Below are positions 1-6,451 of a DNA stretch of 64,000 nucleotides, in pieces. The notes below the pieces were generated by a model. That model saw nothing but the letters and a program-made list of their open reading frames with translations, was not told the origin of the DNA and ran no database searches. Positions within the stretch are counted from its first letter, which is position 1, and every line of letters begins with the position of its first letter. The position numbers were made by a program, and so were the translations under genes. This DNA comes from a virus, in IMG/VR virus record IMGVR_UViG_3300032246_001783, positions 1-64,000 of that record. One strand, given 5' to 3'.

Positions 1-181
1 CCTTCTTCTGGTGTTGTGCCTCTACGACACCCCTTCTTCTGGTGTTGTGCCTCTACGACACCCCTTCTTCTGGTGTTGTGCCTCTACGACACCCCTTCTT
101 CTGCTGCCTTCTTCTGGTGTTGTGCCTCTACGACACCCCTTCTTCTGCTGCCTTCTTCTGGTGTTGTGCCTCTACGACACC
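1..181. repeat. Tandem 31-bp hairpin repeats
   Basis: Five copies of one 31-bp unit lie at 1-31, 32-62, 63-93, 107-137 and 151-181; the last two are each preceded by a 13-bp partial unit (94-106, 138-150). Each unit has a pyrimidine run (CCTTCTTCT) and an inverted repeat, GGTGTTGT and ACGACACC around a 6-nt loop (GCCTCT), giving an 8-bp stem with one G-T wobble. The array begins at the first base of the window and may extend further left. The open frames across it are low-complexity by-products. Its role is unknown; origin iterons, a packaging or recombination site, or an assembly junction are all possible. Bases 182-290 show nothing recognisable. Confidence 0.95.
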
Positions 182-290
182 CCGGCACTCCAACCTCTTG
201 TGCCCCTCGCCCTGCTGCACATGAGACTAGACTGTACCTTCAAACCTCGGGCCTGTCAACCGTTGTACAAATACAACACACAGATTCTGG

Positions 291-318
291 TTGACCAAAA
301 TCCTAGTTCCTGTATAAT
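291..318 (+). promoter_or_regulatory. Sigma70-like early promoter
   Basis: TTGACC (291-296), a 16-bp spacer and TATAAT (313-318), followed by a GGAG ribosome site at 336-339. It drives the 116-aa gene that begins at 346. Confidence 0.85.
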
Positions 319-345
319 ACGAATATGGACAACACGGAGCAGATG

Positions 346-696
346 ATGGATTACACCTTCGACAGCAACACCGTTTCCGATCTCTACAAAGACGCATATG
401 GTGTTAGGCCCAGCGAACTGTTCTGGGAAGAGTGGATCGGGTCCACAGACGGTCAGCGTCAGGTGATCTGGAACGGTCTGCTCAGGGCCTTGGATATCAC
501 CATGGAACTCGAACGCTGTCGTGAGAAGTTGGCCATTGAGCAGTTTGAGGCCTTGGTCCGGGTAAACATTGACGCAGGTGCAGAGGACCGCGAGACCGCA
601 CTGCGCTGGATCATGGACAATACCAAGTGCAATGGGGACTGGGAGTTCCTGTGCTGGGAGTACGGTCTGCCATATCGTTACTTTGAGCGCGGTTGA
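346..696 (+). CDS. Hypothetical acidic protein, 116 aa
   Basis: Unrecognised soluble protein rich in Asp, Glu and Trp, with no signal peptide or membrane segment. The start chosen is the ATG at 346, because GGAG at 336-339 then lies 6 nt upstream, as in neighbouring units with the same leader (AACACGGAG); ATG 343 and ATG 325 are also in frame. It ends in Gly-TGA, and that GGTTGA is also the -35 region of the next promoter. It is the first of a series of small early genes, each with its own promoter. No function can be assigned. Confidence 0.7.
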   Translation: MDYTFDSNTVSDLYKDAYGVRPSELFWEEWIGSTDGQRQVIWNGLLRALDITMELERCREKLAIEQFEALVRVNIDAGAEDRETALRWIMDNTKCNGDWEFLCWEYGLPYRYFERG

Positions 697-721
697 CAAC
701 AGGGCCGCAAGGCCCTATAAT
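693..721 (+). promoter_or_regulatory. Sigma70-like early promoter
   Basis: TTGACA (693-698), 17 bp, TATAAT (716-721). The -35 box overlaps the TGA stop (694-696) of the preceding gene. The spacer contains the inverted repeat GGGCC/GGCCC. It drives the 44-aa membrane peptide at 751. Confidence 0.92.
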
Positions 722-750
722 ACATACACTAACAACACGGAGTACACGAG

Positions 751-885
751 ATGCGAGACTTCCTCAATGACTTGGCCGGATTTGCGGTGTTGTTGGCAGT
801 GTTTGGATTGGGGTTTGCAGCGGTGGTAGGTGTTGCGACTGCGGCTGAGTACATTGTGGCAACTGCAAAACAACTGTTTGGTTGA
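751..885 (+). CDS. Small single-pass membrane peptide, 44 aa (copy 1)
   Basis: A short protein that begins MRDFLNDLAG, followed by one hydrophobic Val/Ala/Gly-rich segment of about 22 residues and a short polar tail ending LFG. A GGAG leader precedes the ATG at 751. It is paralogous to the gene at 938: both begin MRDF[LI]NDLA and share the promoter, leader and hydrophobic segment, so gene and promoter were duplicated together. It probably sits in the inner membrane. The function is unknown; small early phage membrane peptides often act on host envelope processes, but nothing here shows that. Confidence 0.75.
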   Translation: MRDFLNDLAGFAVLLAVFGLGFAAVVGVATAAEYIVATAKQLFG

Positions 886-910
886 CCTGCGGGCCGAAAG
901 GCCCTATAAT
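882..910 (+). promoter_or_regulatory. Sigma70-like early promoter (duplicate)
   Basis: TTGACC (882-887), 17 bp, TATAAT (905-910). The -35 box contains the TGA stop of the previous gene (883-885). The spacer and leader are almost identical to the unit at 693-750, which supports duplication of promoter plus gene. Confidence 0.92.
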
Positions 911-937
911 ACATACACTGACAACACGGAGCACAAG

Positions 938-1075
938 ATGCGAGACTTCATCAACGATTTGGCCCCCTGGATCCCCGTTCTCATGTTCGGGCTTGTGCTG
1001 GGGTTTGTGATGGTAGTAGGGGCTGCGGCTGCGGTTGAGCACATTGTTGTAACTGTACAACAAATGCTAGGTTGA
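938..1075 (+). CDS. Small single-pass membrane peptide, 45 aa (copy 2)
   Basis: Second copy of the peptide at 751. It begins MRDFINDLAP, has a hydrophobic Met/Val/Gly/Ala-rich helix and ends QQMLG. The ATG at 938 follows the same AACACGGAG leader. Its stop again lies inside the next -35 box. N-terminus and membrane segment are conserved between the copies while internal residues differ, so it is diverging under constraint. The function is unknown. Confidence 0.75.
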   Translation: MRDFINDLAPWIPVLMFGLVLGFVMVVGAAAAVEHIVVTVQQMLG

Positions 1076-1100
1076 CAAGCAGCACAACATACGCTATTAT
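1072..1100 (+). promoter_or_regulatory. Sigma70-like early promoter
   Basis: TTGACA (1072-1077), 17 bp, TATTAT (1095-1100). The -35 box overlaps the TGA stop at 1073-1075. It drives the 91-aa gene at 1134. Confidence 0.85.
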
Positions 1101-1133
1101 ACTAGCACACTAACTAGTAAAGCGTAGCAAAAA

Positions 1134-1409
1134 ATGCAAGCATACACACTTCAGCAAAACGACGTTACTGACGTTTGCACACTTACAATGCAAGTTTTGC
1201 AATTGTATATTAACGACACAATTAGTTTTAACGACGACTTAATTGACGACGTTGCTTATATTACTAGTGCTTTGCAGCAGTTTACTGCTAGCAAAAATAT
1301 TGAGCAATTGCATTACGCTATTATGCGGCAAGACACGTTTGTACGCGACTATTACACAAACGTGCTTAATGTTATTGACGATATTATAAGCGAGCAATCC
1401 GCTGTTTAA
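1134..1409 (+). CDS. Hypothetical protein, 91 aa
   Basis: Unrecognised, probably helical acidic protein beginning MQAYTLQQND. It has its own promoter (1072-1100) and terminator (1418-1453), so it is a single-gene unit. Its DNA is clearly more A+T-rich than its neighbours, with many TTA and ATT codons, suggesting a different origin from the G+C-rich genes on either side. No motif was recognised. Confidence 0.75.
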   Translation: MQAYTLQQNDVTDVCTLTMQVLQLYINDTISFNDDLIDDVAYITSALQQFTASKNIEQLHYAIMRQDTFVRDYYTNVLNVIDDIISEQSAV

Positions 1410-1417
1410 TAATTAAC

Positions 1418-1453
1418 AGCAACAGCACACTCACCCTGTGCTGTTGCTTATTT
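1418..1453 (+). terminator. Intrinsic terminator
   Basis: Perfect 12-bp stem (AGCAACAGCACA with its complement at 1437-1448) around a 7-nt loop, followed by TATTT. It closes the 91-aa gene unit. Confidence 0.88.
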
Positions 1454-1468
1454 GCCACAGCGGGTCGG

Positions 1469-1497
1469 TTGACAGGTAAATAGTGTGGTAGTACAAT
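1469..1497 (+). promoter_or_regulatory. Sigma70-like early promoter
   Basis: TTGACA (1469-1474), 17 bp, TACAAT (1492-1497). A TAGGAGA ribosome site lies just upstream of the ATG at 1521. Confidence 0.88.
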
Positions 1498-1520
1498 GTA
1501 CACACTTAGGAGAACACGCG

Positions 1521-1835
1521 ATGAAGAAGATTGCACTTGCCCTTGCTCTTACTGCTAGCCTAGTTGGCCAGGCTCACGCTCACGCTCACGGTGGCTATCG
1601 TGGTGCGCCAGTTTGGGGTGCTGTGGCAGCAGGTGTGATCGTTGGTGCCGCTTTTGCCGGTGCCCCAGTATATGCTGCTCCTCCCGTGTATGTTGCTCCA
1701 CAACCAGTTTATCCTCAAGCAGTATATCCCCAAACTCAAGGTTGCCCATATGGCACCTACCCGTCCTATACTGCCGTGACTACCTATGATGCCTACGGAA
1801 GAGCATATAGCCAATATCAATTGACCTGCCGATAA
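1521..1835 (+). CDS. Secreted Pro/Tyr-rich protein, 104 aa
   Basis: Begins with a typical signal peptide: MKK, a hydrophobic core of Ala and Leu, then a likely cleavage after AHA near residue 20. The mature part has a His/Gly-rich start, a second Gly/Ala/Val-rich hydrophobic stretch (about residues 27-45) and repeated Val-Tyr-Ala-Pro / Val-Tyr-Pro-Gln units, and it ends with two cysteines. A periplasmic or outer-envelope location is expected. The start follows TAGGAGA at good spacing. It resembles small proline-rich surface proteins of bacteria, so it may be host-derived. Function unknown. Confidence 0.8.
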   Translation: MKKIALALALTASLVGQAHAHAHGGYRGAPVWGAVAAGVIVGAAFAGAPVYAAPPVYVAPQPVYPQAVYPQTQGCPYGTYPSYTAVTTYDAYGRAYSQYQLTCR

Positions 1836-1841
1836 CACATA

Positions 1842-1916
1842 CTGGCCATAGTTAAATGGATATAACAAGGGTCTTCTAAACCCTAATTCCAAGTTCGATT
1901 CTTGGTGGCCGGGCCA
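1842..1916 (+). tRNA. tRNA-Arg (anticodon UCU)
   Basis: A full cloverleaf can be drawn by hand. The acceptor CTGGCCA (1842-1848) pairs with TGGCCGG (1906-1912) with one G-T wobble. The D stem is GTTA/TAAC, the anticodon stem AGGGT/ACCCT with loop CTTCTAA (anticodon TCT), and the T stem CCAAG/CTTGG with loop TTCGATT. The discriminator is G and the CCA end is encoded (1914-1916). It reads AGA codons, which the A+T-rich genes of this phage use often. It lies just after the secreted-protein gene and may be cotranscribed with it. Confidence 0.93.
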
Positions 1917-1944
1917 ACATTAAACTAGAAAGGAAATAAAGAAA

Positions 1945-2121
1945 GTGCCTAAAATTCCAACTCATCAGATCCTCGATGACGAATGGGATGATGACCGTGA
2001 ACACAACATCGAACAGGATGAACCCCGAAACAAACTGGGTGTCAAACGCAGACCCAAACAAGATCTAGAATGGGAAGGCCAGCGCCGCGATCATTGGCGT
2101 AAGAAGAACACTCAAGACTAA
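1945..2121 (+). CDS. Small highly charged protein, 58 aa
   Basis: GTG start at 1945 with AGGAAA upstream. The product begins MPKIPTHQIL, then an Asp/Glu/Trp-rich acidic stretch and a basic C-terminal half rich in Arg, Lys and Gln. There is no membrane segment. It lies between the tRNA and the 48-aa gene, in the same direction. Unrecognised; the reading frame is supported by start, spacing and strongly polar composition. Confidence 0.6.
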   Translation: MPKIPTHQILDDEWDDDREHNIEQDEPRNKLGVKRRPKQDLEWEGQRRDHWRKKNTQD

Positions 2122-2145
2122 CACACACACTGAGAGAGTATACAC

Positions 2146-2292
2146 ATGAACAAACCAGGAACTCAACAACCATCCAGCACCGGCGGCACTATTACCTATA
2201 CCAAAACCGGGCTGGTACACACAGCGGGCAAACATTTTAGTGGATCCACTGCCGAAGCGGATAAACCAAAAACTCCTAAAAAGAAAGGTTGA
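2146..2292 (+). CDS. Small basic protein, 48 aa
   Basis: ATG at 2146 with GAGAG upstream. The product begins MNKPGTQQPS, is rich in Thr, Ser, Gly and Lys, and ends in a Lys cluster then Gly-TGA. The stop codon is part of the -35 box of the next promoter, as in several nearby genes. No function recognised. Confidence 0.55.
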   Translation: MNKPGTQQPSSTGGTITYTKTGLVHTAGKHFSGSTAEADKPKTPKKKG

Positions 2293-2317
2293 CTTTAGGC
2301 AGTCTTGATCGTATAAT
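2289..2317 (+). promoter_or_regulatory. Sigma70-like early promoter
   Basis: TTGACT (2289-2294), 17 bp, TATAAT (2312-2317). It overlaps the stop of the 48-aa gene and drives the AAA ATPase at 2354. Confidence 0.92.
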
Positions 2318-2353
2318 ACACAGACACTTAAATAATATTGAAAGGAAACAGAT

Positions 2354-3217
2354 ATGGCCCGTCCAGCGAAGAGTTCAGCAAGTGTAACCGTGCTTGAGTT
2401 TGATACCGAAGCGATCAAACGGCGTGAACAAGAAGTGGCTCGTGAATCCGATGAGCAGATTCTTGAGCGATTGGCAGAACGGTTTGACATCCTAGACCAC
2501 ATGACCAAGGCTGTTAAGAGTGGTACCGTGCGTGCCATGATTGTATCAGGTCCTCCGGGTGTGGGCAAGAGTTTTGGTGTTGAGCGTGTGCTGGAGCGTG
2601 ATGGTCTACTGGATCAGATCGCAGAACGCAAACCCAAATATGAAATTGTCAAGGGTGCTATGAGTGCCATTGGTCTATACAAGAAACTCTACGAGTTCAG
2701 TGCCAAAGGCAATGTTGTGGTGTTTGATGACTGCGACAGTATTCTTATGGAAGACCTGGCCCTGAACATTCTCAAAGGTGCCTTGGACAGCAGCAAAAAG
2801 CGATTTATCAGTTGGAACACGGACAGCAGGATTCTGCGATCAGAAGGTATTCCAGATCGCTTTGAATTCAAGGGTGCTGCAATCTTTATTACCAATATCA
2901 AGTTTGCTCATATCCGTAGCAAGAAGTTGAAGGATCACCTAGATGCCTTAGAGTCACGCTGTCACTACATTGATCTTGAAATGGATACTAATCGTGAGAA
3001 ATTGTTGAGAATCAAACAGATTATCCAGGAAGGTATGTTGGATGAATATGAGTTTGAGGATTGTGTTAAAGATGAGATTATTCAATTCATTGTAGATAAT
3101 TCAACCTCGCTAAGAGAACTCAGCCTTCGTACTGTACTCAAGTGCGCCGATCTGCGTAAGGCATTTCCTACCAAGTGGCAGTCGATGGCTCGAACTACTA
3201 TTATGAAGAGGACTTGA
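2354..3217 (+). CDS. AAA-family ATPase
   Basis: P-loop ATPase of 287 aa. Walker A GPPGVGKS is at residues 66-73 and Walker B VVVFDDCD at 121-128; a sensor-1-like FITN follows near 182. The N-terminus is a charged helical region. Phages carry such single-domain AAA proteins as putative remodelling or replication-associated ATPases, but the substrate cannot be read from sequence. Its length rules out the gp44 clamp loader only weakly; the canonical gp44 motifs were not recognised. It has its own strong early promoter and GAAAGGAAA ribosome site. Its end overlaps the convergent HNH gene by 17 bp. Confidence 0.85.
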   Translation: MARPAKSSASVTVLEFDTEAIKRREQEVARESDEQILERLAERFDILDHMTKAVKSGTVRAMIVSGPPGVGKSFGVERVLERDGLLDQIAERKPKYEIVKGAMSAIGLYKKLYEFSAKGNVVVFDDCDSILMEDLALNILKGALDSSKKRFISWNTDSRILRSEGIPDRFEFKGAAIFITNIKFAHIRSKKLKDHLDALESRCHYIDLEMDTNREKLLRIKQIIQEGMLDEYEFEDCVKDEIIQFIVDNSTSLRELSLRTVLKCADLRKAFPTKWQSMARTTIMKRT

Positions 3218-3815
3218 ATCGGCAACGATCACCGTGCCAACGATTTAATGTTCCTTTGACAATTTTATTACAGTGAGGACAAGATTGAACAAGACCTTTA
3301 TTCCACGGTGTCGACCCGGTATTTTTACCTTTCCTGTTTTGTTTCATCAATTCAATAGTAGCAGGATCATGCCGATATCCAGCAGGTCGTTTGACTATAC
3401 CGACAGCACTAGCAGACTGTTTAGATTTGGTCTCTTCCGAGTGTCGATAGGTTCCCGCAGGACGAGTAGCGTTACCTTTACGAATTTGACTAAGATACAA
3501 CGAACTTCGAAGTCGGGCTTCGGCAATGACTCGGCTACTTATGATAATATTAGGTCGATGTTGAATAGGTTTAGTAAAACATATCAGAGCGTGAAACATT
3601 TTCTGTCGAGCCTCGCCGGTGGTTATCTTGGTCAGCAATCTGTGACAAATATAATGTTCTCGAGCAGTAAGAATAACTATGTTATCAGATCTTCCATTAC
3701 CACCGAGACTTTTCGGAATGATATGATGCTTTTCGGTATATCCAGAGATTAGTCGACTTTTGGATCTATCAATTAGTCGATTGTAAATTTTAAGATATTT
3801 GTTATTAACGAACAT
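3201..3815 (-). CDS. HNH homing-type endonuclease
   Basis: 204-aa protein with an N-terminal HNH core: EKHHIIPKSLGG at about residues 28-39, then DNIVILTAREHYICH at about 44-58. The C-terminal half is basic, with a NUMOD-like repeat region and a possible zinc site (CPHCN...H..RC) near the end. Such free-standing nucleases are mobile genes of T4-like phages. It lies opposite to all its neighbours and overlaps the end of the AAA gene, consistent with insertion. ATG at 3815 follows AGGAT. Confidence 0.88.
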   Translation of the reverse strand: MFVNNKYLKIYNRLIDRSKSRLISGYTEKHHIIPKSLGGNGRSDNIVILTAREHYICHRLLTKITTGEARQKMFHALICFTKPIQHRPNIIISSRVIAEARLRSSLYLSQIRKGNATRPAGTYRHSEETKSKQSASAVGIVKRPAGYRHDPATIELMKQNRKGKNTGSTPWNKGLVQSCPHCNKIVKGTLNRWHGDRCRFKSSS

Positions 3816-3866
3816 GAGGTATCCTATAATGTATTATTTAGTCTACAAATTTAATGTTGGTAATAA

Positions 3867-4109
3867 ATGAACCAGAGATATATTCAAACAGGTCTAGCCC
3901 TGATTCTTATGGTAGCGGTACTGTCCCTGTTGGGAGCCGACCTAGACAGCCCGCATTCCTGGGCTGTTTGGTCTATCCTAGCCCTAGCAGTGGTTCTAGA
4001 GTATTTGGCCTACATCCAAGGTATCAATCGGGGCATTGAAATGTACCTAACTCTTACACCAGAACAACAACAAGAAATCAATCGAATTATTCGGGACAGT
4101 GAAGAATGA
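3867..4109 (+). CDS. Small two-pass membrane protein, 80 aa
   Basis: Two hydrophobic helices (about residues 8-24 and 33-50) are followed by a polar, Gln/Glu-rich C-terminus ending RDSEE. A possible -10 (TATAAT at 3825-3830) lies upstream. Its last codons overlap the next start (ATGA), so it is translationally coupled to the zinc-binding protein at 4106. Probably an inner-membrane protein; unrecognised. Confidence 0.72.
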   Translation: MNQRYIQTGLALILMVAVLSLLGADLDSPHSWAVWSILALAVVLEYLAYIQGINRGIEMYLTLTPEQQQEINRIIRDSEE

Positions 4110-4315
4110 GTACCTGCGAGTGGAGAAGCGGTTGTGATCATCCAGCCCTAGAAGGCAAGAGTTACTGTGAAGAACATGTTTGGTTAGTATATCAAAAAGG
4201 CAGTGCCTTAAGCAAACGCAAAAAGGATATCAGAGTGGCCAATCGTGTTCATGAACTAGAGAGTCTGATCAATGATGCGGTTGCTGAGTTGATAGACGAA
4301 GGATACGATATCTGA
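4106..4315 (+). CDS. Small Cys/His protein, likely zinc-binding, 69 aa
   Basis: Cysteines and histidines are arranged CEWRSGCDHPALEGKSYCEEH (residues 4-24), a C-x5-C...C-x2-H pattern suited to one zinc ion. A basic segment (SKRKKD) and an amphipathic acidic helix follow. Similar short proteins with PALEGKSYCEEH-like motifs recur in tailed phages as hypothetical proteins (recollection, not searched). ATGA overlap with the upstream membrane protein. No enzyme motif. Confidence 0.75.
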   Translation: MSTCEWRSGCDHPALEGKSYCEEHVWLVYQKGSALSKRKKDIRVANRVHELESLINDAVAELIDEGYDI

Positions 4316-4441
4316 GATATATTCAGTTCCTTTCTCAGCTGTGCCTGTATTTGGCTAAATTTATGTTGATCATTATGATTGTGATACAGATAGCCAAATG
4401 GGCAGGTCGCGAGCAAGAACCAAGAATAGAGGAAGATACTT

Positions 4442-4744
4442 ATGAACGACAATCGAATTGAACCTGTGCTAACAGCTACCCAGACCATGCCCAGTATACT
4501 GGATACCTTTTCAGATCGTGAACGAGAGTTGCTCAAACAGAACAAGCGGCTAAGAGAATTGGTAGTCGCAGTGGCAGATCGACTGCGACCCGGATGGAGG
4601 AACCAAGGATTTGGTTTTGAATCCAGTTGGATGCTAGAGGACATTGACAGCCTAGATCGGGACCGTGTTAATCTGGAAAGAGGTATGGGCAATCTACTGG
4701 AAGTGATAGCACACTACGAAAGGAAGATAAACGATGCCCCGTGA
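4442..4744 (+). CDS. Hypothetical protein, 100 aa
   Basis: Probably all-helical, with a coiled-coil-like middle rich in Glu, Arg and Leu (begins MNDNRIEPVL). ATG at 4442; its end overlaps the next gene by 11 nt, so the two are likely cotranscribed. The 126 bp upstream (4316-4441) holds no gene that I can support. Function unknown. Confidence 0.7.
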   Translation: MNDNRIEPVLTATQTMPSILDTFSDRERELLKQNKRLRELVVAVADRLRPGWRNQGFGFESSWMLEDIDSLDRDRVNLERGMGNLLEVIAHYERKINDAP

Positions 4745-5153
4745 AACCAAAGCCCAGAAACTGGAAAAGAAACGTCAGCAAGAGTTTGAAGATTGGAATC
4801 AGTTTTGGCTAACCTATCCAGATCGTCTAGTACTCCTAATCTATGGTTATGGACAAGAGTTTGCTGAACAAGGTTATACTGTGAGCAAATTTGAATCCGA
4901 TGAGGGTGTATGGTTTCATCTCAGTGCAGGGTCTGATATCTGGGGTCTACCACTTAATCTACAGACCGAAACAGATCGTATTCTAGCCGGAGAACCTATC
5001 AACATGGATCTGATCTACCAGTTAGAGAGTGCAGAGAGTGCGTTATGGCGTGCCCAACAGGCTCGCGATGAAGAACAGCGACTGAAGGAAGTTCGTGCTC
5101 AAGCATTGGCCAAACTGTCAGAAGAAGAACGAGCTCTACTGGGCTTAGAATGA
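4734..5153 (+). CDS. Hypothetical protein, 139 aa
   Basis: Charged N-terminus (MPRETKAQKLEKKRQQ), an aromatic-rich middle, and a long C-terminal helix rich in Glu, Arg, Ala and Gln (about residues 95-135) that looks like a coiled coil. Overlaps the previous gene and shares ATGA with the next. Unrecognised. Confidence 0.72.
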   Translation: MPRETKAQKLEKKRQQEFEDWNQFWLTYPDRLVLLIYGYGQEFAEQGYTVSKFESDEGVWFHLSAGSDIWGLPLNLQTETDRILAGEPINMDLIYQLESAESALWRAQQARDEEQRLKEVRAQALAKLSEEERALLGLE

Positions 5154-5347
5154 AGAATACCGTCTTGATCTTGGTACTGGGGTCTATGTTGGTCATTGCG
5201 ATCACCATATTCAACATCTGGGCCAATCGTGCTCTACATCGTCAGTGTCTAGCACAGGGCGGAGTGTATCATCAGAGTGCCGAGGCGTCAAGAAGCCGTT
5301 GTACATTTGCCACACAGCCAAAACCGGTTGACAAGGGCGGCAGGTAA
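5150..5347 (+). CDS. Small membrane-anchored protein, 65 aa
   Basis: MKN followed by one hydrophobic helix (about residues 4-24) and a polar domain with two cysteines (RQCLAQGG...SRC), likely outside the cytoplasm and possibly disulfide-bonded. The start overlaps the previous stop (ATGA). The next promoter (5328-5356) lies inside its 3' end but in another frame. The arrangement is like small periplasmic anchors or spanin-like peptides; no lipobox and no lysis gene is beside it, so no function is claimed. Confidence 0.7.
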   Translation: MKNTVLILVLGSMLVIAITIFNIWANRALHRQCLAQGGVYHQSAEASRSRCTFATQPKPVDKGGR

Positions 5348-5356
5348 TCATATAAT
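5328..5356 (+). promoter_or_regulatory. Sigma70-like early promoter
   Basis: TTGACA (5328-5333), 17 bp, TATAAT (5351-5356), embedded in the 3' end of the 65-aa gene. It drives the operon from 5383. Confidence 0.9.
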
Positions 5357-5382
5357 ACACACATAGACACTAGAGAGCGAAT

Positions 5383-5622
5383 ATGACAAACAAACTTCTT
5401 TCAGCAGATCAAAGACTTTCCCTTTGGGGCGATCGCCTCAAGTATCACGATTGGTATTACGATTACAGTGACGACCATCGTGTGTGGTCAAGAGGAGACC
5501 AAGATAGCAGGTGGATCCAAAGCGAGAAGGCGTACCTAAACAGTATGGGACTTGAGACTCAAGTAGCCGCTCTTTGGGAGCAGTATTGCCCTTGGAGCAG
5601 GACCAACGGTCGACCACAGTGA
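5383..5622 (+). CDS. Hypothetical protein, 79 aa
   Basis: Soluble, rich in Tyr, Trp and Asp (KYHDWYYDYSDDHRVW at about residues 20-35). ATG at 5383 follows GAGAG. First gene of a tightly packed run to about 7574. Unrecognised. Confidence 0.72.
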   Translation: MTNKLLSADQRLSLWGDRLKYHDWYYDYSDDHRVWSRGDQDSRWIQSEKAYLNSMGLETQVAALWEQYCPWSRTNGRPQ

Positions 5623-5623
5623 A

Positions 5624-5839
5624 ATGGGCACAGGAGTGAGTTATACCGTGTACCAGTTTACTGAAGTTCAGCTCAAGATCATACACGATTTCATGGAACT
5701 GAGCCCTTGGGGTCCTCGTGACGCTTACTGCTGGTTCCGGGGTCTCAAGAACACTGACTCAGTTCGCACTGGTGAGGTAGAAGACTTTGCCTGTGCGTTC
5801 TACACACAATACAATCGAACTTACGGAAGGACCTATTAA
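5624..5839 (+). CDS. Hypothetical protein, 71 aa
   Basis: Soluble protein with aromatic residues (WGPRDAYCWFRGL at about 28-40). The ATG at 5624 lies 1 bp after the previous stop; a GTG at 5636 is an alternative start. Cotranscribed with its neighbours. Unrecognised. Confidence 0.65.
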   Translation: MGTGVSYTVYQFTEVQLKIIHDFMELSPWGPRDAYCWFRGLKNTDSVRTGEVEDFACAFYTQYNRTYGRTY

Positions 5840-5841
5840 CT

Positions 5842-6036
5842 ATGAACAAACAGTGGTGCGACCCCCCAGAGGGTTGGCGTTGGGGTTTTCCCAAGATCTG
5901 GGATCCTAGCCAAGAACCTAACTACACAGAGTGGTTGATCAAAGAAGGCTATCCTAAACAGGAGATTGATCGACTGGGCAATAACTTCTGGAGCCGCCAT
6001 TGGGCAGTAACACCCCAAGAGGAGGACGATCAATGA
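5842..6036 (+). CDS. Hypothetical Trp-rich protein, 64 aa
   Basis: Six Trp residues, with Pro-rich N-terminal motifs (CDPPEGWRWGFPKIWDP at about residues 6-22). The C-terminus is acidic and overlaps the next start (ATGA at 6033-6036). No catalytic motif seen. Confidence 0.7.
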   Translation: MNKQWCDPPEGWRWGFPKIWDPSQEPNYTEWLIKEGYPKQEIDRLGNNFWSRHWAVTPQEEDDQ

Positions 6037-6188
6037 GTTATGTCCTAGTCCTGATACTGACCGCCACAGGCTCTATTACAACCATAGAGGGCTTTGGTTC
6101 GGAAACTGCTTGCCAATGGGCAGCCCGCCGTTTCCAAGAGCAGGCCCGCCCCACACAGGTCCAGGCCTTGTGCGTGACCAAAAGTTGA
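6033..6188 (+). CDS. Small secreted or membrane-anchored peptide, 51 aa
   Basis: N-terminal hydrophobic segment (MSYVLVLILTATGSI), then a short polar part with two cysteines (residues 28 and 47). It overlaps both neighbours: ATGA at the start, TTGA at the end. An exported peptide is plausible; no function recognised. Confidence 0.65.
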   Translation: MSYVLVLILTATGSITTIEGFGSETACQWAARRFQEQARPTQVQALCVTKS

Positions 6189-6397
6189 CCACTGAACGAG
6201 CCTGTGCACTATGCGGCGCACGGGGACACTCACCGGCAAATTGTCCTTGGAGAAAGATCATGATTTGGCAAATCCGCTATCTATATCGTGGCCGCCCCGG
6301 ATACCTAGAACTGGCTGCACCCACTAGATCTCAGGCACTGCGCCAGGCCAGACTACGAGTCAAAACCATAGTCAGTTATCGGCAAATTAGGGGTTGA
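6185..6397 (+). CDS. CCHC zinc-knuckle protein, 70 aa
   Basis: With the TTG at 6185 as start (overlapping the previous TGA as TTGA), the product contains CALCGARGHSPANC at about residues 7-20. This is an exact C-x2-C-x4-H-x4-C zinc knuckle, a nucleic-acid-binding motif. A basic, Arg-rich strand/helix region follows. Starting at the ATG at 6260 (45 aa) would lose the knuckle although it has a GGAG site, so two products are possible. It ends Arg-Gly-TGA inside the next -35 box. Confidence 0.65.
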   Translation: MTTERACALCGARGHSPANCPWRKIMIWQIRYLYRGRPGYLELAAPTRSQALRQARLRVKTIVSYRQIRG

Positions 6398-6422
6398 CAA
6401 CACACCCACAGACTGCTATAAT
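6394..6422 (+). promoter_or_regulatory. Sigma70-like early promoter
   Basis: TTGACA (6394-6399), 17 bp, TATAAT (6417-6422). The -35 box contains the stop of the zinc-knuckle gene. It drives the acidic gene at 6452 and those downstream. Confidence 0.93.
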
Positions 6423-6451
6423 ACTTGAACACTAACGCAATGGAGCACAAG

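Noticed and set aside
1-181. Direct repeats as a possible CRISPR array
   Set aside because: Units are back to back with no unique spacers, and no cas genes are in the window.
11-346. Open frames across the left repeat array
   Set aside because: They translate the 31-bp repeat into low-complexity peptides in several frames at once, with no ribosome site.
256-699. Minus-strand 147-codon frame opposite the first early gene
   Set aside because: It is the antisense shadow of the 346-696 gene, which has a promoter and ribosome site.
2354-3217. AAA ATPase as clamp loader gp44
   Set aside because: No clear gp44 motifs beyond the P-loop, and it lies far from the gp62-like gene in the early region.
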